This document shows positions 63,113-64,000 of a stretch of 64,000 nucleotides of DNA, one piece after another. The first letter of the stretch is position 1, and the number at the start of each line of letters is the position of its first letter. A model generated the notes under the pieces. The model saw nothing but the letters and a program-made list of their open reading frames with translations, ran no database searches and was not told the origin of the DNA. Source of the stretch: Paenibacillus sp. MAEPY2 (lineage in GTDB: Bacteria; Bacillota; Bacilli; Paenibacillales; Paenibacillaceae); NCBI RefSeq assembly GCF_000499205.1, contig NZ_AWUK01000017.1, positions 248,001 to 312,000 on the forward strand, written 5' to 3'. Both the position numbers and the translations under genes were made by a program.

Positions 63113-64000
63113 TTATTGTACAAGAGCTGGCATAGCCTCAGAGGAGAAGTTGATCGTTTGCAGCATGATCAACAGGGCACGGATAGTATCCAGTGAAGTC
63201 ATACATACAATGCCGTTCTCTACCGCCTCACGACGAATACGGAATCCGTCACGCTGCGGGGTTTTGCCTTTGGTTAGCGTGTTGAACACAAAGTTTGCTT
63301 CGCCGCTGCGAATCATATCGAGAATGTTTGGTGAACCTTCACTTAATTTGTTCACCGTCGTCACCGGAATGTTCGCTGCTTCGAGCGCAGCTGCCGTGCC
63401 TCCAGTAGCCATGATTTTATATCCCAGTCTATAGAAACCTTCAAGCAGTGGAACAGCTTCCTCTTTGTCTTTATCCGCTACCGTTACCACGATTGCTCCG
63501 GTGGCCGGGATCTTCATGCCTGCACCGATGAGACCTTTGAACAATGCTTTGGCGTAATTCGGGTCACGCCCCATAACCTCACCTGTGGATTTCATCTCAG
63601 GTCCAAGCGTTGGCTCCACACGACGCAGCTTCGCGAAGGAGAAGACCGGAACTTTTACCGAAACATGATCCGACTCAGGCCACAGACCGTCTACATAACC
63701 GAGGTCTTTCAGCTTCACGCCCAGAATGGCTTGTGTTGCCAGGTTCGCCATCGGAATGTTGGTTACTTTGCTCAGGAAAGGAACTGTACGGGATGAACGC
63801 GGGTTCACCTCGATGATGTACACTTGGCCATCATGGATAACAAACTGGATATTCACCAAACCGATCGTTTTCAGTTCTTTTGCAATCTTGATTGTAATCT
63901 CTACAATTTTCTCTTTCAGATCCTGGGACAGGTGCTGTGGCGGATAAACCGCGATGGAGTCACCAGAGTGAACCCCTGCGCGCTCGATATGCTCCATAAT
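63113..64000 (-). CDS. carB: Carbamoyl-phosphate synthase large subunit, C-terminal part (5' end outside window)
   Basis: The last 295 codons. ATP-grasp end of the second synthase half ([20 protein letters not shown]), then [12 protein letters not shown], and the C-terminal MGS-like allosteric domain (about 120 residues: [40 protein letters not shown]), where UMP or PRPP regulates in known enzymes. It continues past the right edge. Confidence 0.96.
   Translation of the reverse strand: MMEHIERAGVHSGDSIAVYPPQHLSQDLKEKIVEITIKIAKELKTIGLVNIQFVIHDGQVYIIEVNPRSSRTVPFLSKVTNIPMANLATQAILGVKLKDLGYVDGLWPESDHVSVKVPVFSFAKLRRVEPTLGPEMKSTGEVMGRDPNYAKALFKGLIGAGMKIPATGAIVVTVADKDKEEAVPLLEGFYRLGYKIMATGGTAAALEAANIPVTTVNKLSEGSPNILDMIRSGEANFVFNTLTKGKTPQRDGFRIRREAVENGIVCMTSLDTIRALLIMLQTINFSSEAMPALVQ

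Overview
The window reads as a chromosomal segment of a low-to-moderate GC, spore-forming Firmicute, most likely Paenibacillus. Most proteins resemble Bacillus families (SpeA, Gnd, OhrA, YjcZ, NucB, DUF1292, DUF1904, DUF3892). Spore genes are present (two YjcZ peptides, a BclA-like collagen protein, a GerAC-type remnant, a NucB-type nuclease). Ribosome-binding sites are strong AGGAGG types, several followed by TTG or GTG starts. No rRNA, CRISPR array or intact insertion sequence was seen.

Layout. 1-3.5 kb: the end of a sugar PTS operon, a NagE-like IICBA transporter overlapping ptsI, with no ptsH between them. 3.7-8.6 kb: a CoA-binding protein, a divergent EPSP synthase (aroA), a rhodanese, shikimate kinase, a 195-bp intergenic repeat cluster and 6-phosphogluconate dehydrogenase. 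8.8-16 kb: unknown proteins, an MFS exporter, arginine decarboxylase, DUF1292, a stalk-domain protein and a TetR-SDR pair behind a large palindrome. 16-24 kb: stress and metal genes: a YdhK lipoprotein behind a CsoR-like palindrome, OhrA behind an OhrR-type operator, an ene-reductase divergent from an HxlR regulator, tRNA-Val and Mn-catalase. 24-31 kb: an RHH repressor with a 40-bp palindrome, lipoprotein and membrane genes, an ABC exporter, two Fur-controlled siderophore permeases and a phosphodiesterase. 31-39.6 kb: YjcZ, a LOG-family protein, ung, a PatB/MalY lyase divergent from an XRE regulator, and a giant M16 peptidase.

39.8-44.5 kb is a decayed accessory patch. It holds a frameshifted GerAC-like gene, a deleted phage tape-measure gene and another phage fragment, a collagen-like spore protein, a frameshifted secreted protein, and an integrase fragment ending beside tRNA-Leu. 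This is the expected debris of a mobile element once integrated at that tRNA.

44.7-54 kb holds a DUF1269-like stress protein, an NucB-type nuclease, a LOV-domain (blue-light) histidine kinase with no response regulator, small membrane peptides, a second MFS exporter, a second YjcZ, a nitrilase-type hydrolase, a methyltransferase with a helical-repeat tail, and tRNA-fMet plus tRNA-Ile2. 54-61.4 kb is a five-gene envelope ABC operon: ATPase, adaptor lipoprotein, 968-aa FtsX-type permease, a second ATPase fused to an AbrB-like tail, and a solute-binding lipoprotein. 61.6-64 kb is the 3' end of the pyrimidine operon, carB-pyrF-pyrE, without pyrK and pyrD.

Several genes are too short for routine calling and were found by reading the strand: 22, 37, 40, 43, 54, 56 and 59 aa. 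Functional statements rest on motif recognition by eye; no database search was run.
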